A DNA stretch of 7,703 nt from Candidatus Bathyarchaeota archaeon (GTDB lineage Archaea > Thermoproteota > Bathyarchaeia > TCS64): positions 1 to 7,703 of the forward strand of contig JAEHCT010000053.1 of NCBI GenBank assembly GCA_020697635.1, read 5' to 3'. Below are positions 5,488 to 7,703 of the stretch, one piece after another. The notes under the pieces were generated by a model that saw nothing but the letters and a program-made list of their open reading frames with translations, was not told where the DNA came from and made no database searches. Numbering within the stretch: the first letter of the stretch is position 1; every line of letters starts with the position of its first letter. The position numbers and the translations under genes are program-made.

Positions 5488-6579
5488 ATGAGCGGCATAG
5501 AGAAGCGGAAGATGAGGCACATCAGGGTCAGCCTGGAGGAGGACGTCGAGGGAGACGTCGGCACGGGGCTGAAGGACGTTAGGCTCATCCACAGGGCCCT
5601 CCCTGAGATAGACTTGGACGATGTGGACGCCCGGACCACGCTTTTCGGCAGGGAGCTGCGTGCGCCGCTAATTATCAGCGCTATAACCGGGGGAACCCGG
5701 GAGGCGCTGGGGATCAACGCGTTGCTCGCCGAGGTCGCGGAGGAGAAGGGCATAGGCATCGGCGTGGGCAGCCAGAGGATCGCCGTGGAAGAGCCTGAGA
5801 CCGCGGGCACGTTCGCAGTCGTCCGGGAGAAGGCGCCCAACTCCCTCGTCATCGGCAACCTCGGATGCCCTCAGCTCTTCCTTGGGTGGGGCGTTGAGGA
5901 GGCCGTTAGGTGCATCGAGATGGTTGACGCAGACGCCCTCGCGCTTCACATGAACCCCCTGCAGGAGGCGGTGCAGGTGGGGGGCGACACCAACTACAGC
6001 GGCATCCTCGAGAAGGTCAGGGAGATAGCGGGCGCCTTAGACACGCCCATAGTGATGAAGGAGACGGGCTGCGGGGTTGCCTACGAGGAGGCGGTGAAGC
6101 TCGAGGAGGCTGGGGCAGCCGCCGTGGATGTCAGCGGCGTGGGGGGCACGAGCTGGTCAGCGGTCGAGTACCACATCGCCAGGGAGGTCGGGAAGAGGGA
6201 CCAGGAGTACCTGGGGCAGGCGCTATGGAACTGGGGGATACCCACCGCCGTCAGCGTCGTCGAGACCAGCCGGAGCACAGGCCTCAAGGTCATCGCGTCT
6301 GGCGGAATCAGGACGGGCGCAGAGATGGCGAAGTCCATCGCGTTAGGCGCCGACGCCGCGGGGATGGCCAAGCCCTTCCTGGAGAAGGCCGTTGAGGGCA
6401 GGGACGCGCTGGCGGAGTACGTGGACAATGTCATCCAGGAGCTCAAGGTGGTCATGTTCCTTACCGGAGCCAGGGACGTGTCTGAGCTGAAGAACGTTCC
6501 CACCCTGATAATGGGTAGGACCGCCGAGTGGCTAAGGCTTCGGGGGTTCGATGCGTCGAAGTACGTTGAACGCCGCTGA
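5488..6579 (+). CDS. fni: Type 2 isopentenyl-diphosphate delta-isomerase (FMN-dependent)
   Basis: The enzyme interconverts IPP and DMAPP, using reduced FMN and Mg2+ in a TIM-barrel fold. It thereby supplies the primer for prenyl chain elongation. The 363-residue length is normal. Recognisable elements are an N-terminal RK..H pair (R7, K8, H11), PLIISAITGGT (60-70), IGVGSQR (91-97), NLGCPQ, LHMNPLQE (H154, N156, Q159, E160, the catalytic and metal-binding segment), VMKETGCGV, VDVSGVGGTSW (213-223) and the FMN phosphate loop SGGIRTG (271-277) followed by ALGADAAGMAKPFL. The ATG is secured by the SD at 5477-5483. No type 1 isomerase is present in the window. The gene is last in the tight run; a 53-base gap follows. 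Confidence 0.97.
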   Translation: MSGIEKRKMRHIRVSLEEDVEGDVGTGLKDVRLIHRALPEIDLDDVDARTTLFGRELRAPLIISAITGGTREALGINALLAEVAEEKGIGIGVGSQRIAVEEPETAGTFAVVREKAPNSLVIGNLGCPQLFLGWGVEEAVRCIEMVDADALALHMNPLQEAVQVGGDTNYSGILEKVREIAGALDTPIVMKETGCGVAYEEAVKLEEAGAAAVDVSGVGGTSWSAVEYHIAREVGKRDQEYLGQALWNWGIPTAVSVVETSRSTGLKVIASGGIRTGAEMAKSIALGADAAGMAKPFLEKAVEGRDALAEYVDNVIQELKVVMFLTGARDVSELKNVPTLIMGRTAEWLRLRGFDASKYVERR

Positions 6580-6585
6580 GACAAC

Positions 6586-6593
6586 CTTTAAGA
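6586..6593 (+). promoter_or_regulatory. Possible TATA-like box upstream of GGPP synthase
   Basis: CTTTAAGA lies in the 53-base gap between fni and the GGPP synthase gene. A start about 25 bases downstream would give a leader of about 15-20 bases that includes the purine-rich GGGGAAGGA at 6622-6630. The match is weak. The gene could equally be read from the upstream operon. Confidence 0.3.
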
Positions 6594-6632
6594 GGATTAC
6601 ACCCTGTCTATCACAAAACTAGGGGAAGGATA

Positions 6633-7637
6633 ATGGCTCAAGTGAAGGCCATAGGGCGGAAACTAGCTGAGAACGCGAAGATGATCAACAGCTTCCTCAC
6701 GAGGGAGCTCAGCGGACAGGAGCCGGAGTCCCTCGAAAAGGCGAGCCTGCACCTCATAAAGGCGGGAGGTAAACGGCTTAGGCCGTACATGACCATTAAG
6801 GCATGTGAGGCGGTCGGTGGGCGAGCCGAGGACGCCGTCCCGTTCGCTGCCGCCGTCGAGTTACTCCACAGCTTCACTCTCGTTCACGATGACGTGATGG
6901 ACCACGACGATCTCCGCAGAGGCAAGCCCACGGTGCATAAGGTGTATGGTATGCCCATGGCTATTCTAGCCGGGGACCTCCTTTTCGCCAAGGTATACGA
7001 CATCATGGTGAATAACAGGCCCCCCGGGATGTCCCCTGAGCGGCTCCTTGAGTGCATAGACAAGGTCACAGAGGCTACGATGATCCTGTGCCAGGGGCAG
7101 GCGCTTGACATCAGCTTCCCGGGCGCCTCGGACGTGACTGTGAACGACTACATCTATATGGTGGGCGCAAAGACCAGCGCCTTGTTCAGGGCATGTGCCC
7201 AGGTGGGTGCCTTGGTGGGCGGTGGCTCGGATGAGCAGGTCAATGCCATTGGTATCTTCGCGTGGGACGCCGGCGTCGCCTTCCAGATCGAGGACGATGT
7301 ACTGGGGGTGACGGCGGACGAGGAGACACTCGGTAAACCCGTGGGGAGCGACCTCCGGGAAGGAAAAAAGACCCTGATAAACATACACGCTTTGGAGAAC
7401 GCCACCGAAGAACAGAGGAAGCTCATTGACAGGGCGTTCGGGGTCGAGGACGCGTCCCACGAGGACATCGAAGCAGCCGTCGAGACCCTGGAGGAGGTGG
7501 GCTCCATCGCCTACGCGAGAAGCGTGGCGGATGAGTACATAACGAGGGCGTTCAAGTCGCTGAACGTGATACCCGACACCCCGACCAAGGAAGAGCTGAA
7601 GGCCCTCGTAGAGTTCTTCGTAAAACGCGAATACTAG
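6633..7637 (+). CDS. idsA: Geranylgeranyl diphosphate synthase (type I, short-chain polyprenyl synthetase)
   Basis: The enzyme condenses IPP onto allylic diphosphates to make all-trans prenyl diphosphates, here probably C20 GGPP for archaeal ether lipids. The 334-residue protein has AGGKRLRPYM (44-53) for IPP binding, the first Asp-rich motif DDVMD (86-90) followed by DDLRRGKPTVH, and a second motif reading FQIEDDVLG (217-225) followed by GKPVGSDLREGKKT. The residue five positions before the first Asp motif is aromatic (F81 in HSFTLVHDD). In archaeal type I GGPP synthases this is known to limit chains near C20. The last position of the second motif is Gly rather than Asp, a common variant. 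The purine-rich SD GGGGAAGGA ends two bases before ATG 6633. Product length is inferred, not measured. Confidence 0.95.
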   Translation: MAQVKAIGRKLAENAKMINSFLTRELSGQEPESLEKASLHLIKAGGKRLRPYMTIKACEAVGGRAEDAVPFAAAVELLHSFTLVHDDVMDHDDLRRGKPTVHKVYGMPMAILAGDLLFAKVYDIMVNNRPPGMSPERLLECIDKVTEATMILCQGQALDISFPGASDVTVNDYIYMVGAKTSALFRACAQVGALVGGGSDEQVNAIGIFAWDAGVAFQIEDDVLGVTADEETLGKPVGSDLREGKKTLINIHALENATEEQRKLIDRAFGVEDASHEDIEAAVETLEEVGSIAYARSVADEYITRAFKSLNVIPDTPTKEELKALVEFFVKREY

Positions 7638-7703
7638 AGAAAGGAATAATAGACATACCTCTCGTATTTCATCGAGACCAGAAGTGTCCATGAGCAACAA
7701 GGA

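Noticed and set aside
7291..7305. DDVLG instead of DDxxD in the second motif of GGPP synthase as a defect
   Set aside because: The last Asp is variable in this family and the two essential Asp residues (D221, D222) are present.
7660..7677. Five-bp inverted repeat (TCTCG/CGAGA, 8-base loop) after GGPP synthase
   Set aside because: It is short, without a following T tract, and easily expected by chance; not called as a terminator.
7690..7703. Possible start of a further gene (ATG AGC AAC AAG)
   Set aside because: Only four codons are visible, with no clear SD upstream. It is plausible as the next gene start but unsupported.

Overview
The window is archaeal chromosomal DNA, GC-rich in its genes. 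The evidence is an Orc1/Cdc6 initiator, the small zinc-binding RNA polymerase subunit Rpo10 (RpoN), an archaeal-length ribosomal protein S2, and an archaeal isoprenoid gene set with isopentenyl phosphate kinase (IPK), type 2 IPP isomerase and a type I GGPP synthase. A TATA-like promoter and Shine-Dalgarno (SD) sites of the GGAGGTGA type fit this. Gene order and the extracytoplasmic caspase-like protein suggest a TACK-group lineage (Bathyarchaeia/Nitrososphaeria-like). That placement is inference and would need a tree.

All genes lie on the + strand. Region 1 (1-1060) holds the 3' part of a divergent orc1/cdc6 gene whose end overlaps a small winged-helix gene. Region 2 (1061-1903) holds an N-terminally anchored protein with the His and Cys signatures of a clan CD (caspase/C25/CHAT-like) peptidase fold. 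It is cut by an in-frame TAG, after which 70 sense codons continue the same family-like sequence in the same frame.

Region 3 (1904-2012) is a promoter and leader: a TATA-like box at 1927-1936, then a 12-bp hairpin at 1963-1993 ahead of rpoN. Region 4 (2013-6579) is a tightly packed run: rpoN, rpsB, a MEMO/AMMECR1-neighbour family gene, mevalonate kinase, IPK and type 2 IPP isomerase. Neighbours overlap or lie 0-9 bases apart, and stop codons are repeatedly embedded in the SD of the next gene. Region 5 (6580-7703) has a short gap with a possible second promoter, GGPP synthase, and 66 bases of trailing sequence.

The isoprenoid genes cover mevalonate to mevalonate-5-phosphate, isopentenyl phosphate to IPP, IPP to DMAPP, and elongation to GGPP for archaeal ether lipids. 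The steps from mevalonate-5-phosphate to isopentenyl phosphate are not encoded here. The most unusual items are the TAG-interrupted caspase-like gene, the leader hairpin, and the atypical sensor residues of the Orc1/Cdc6 protein.
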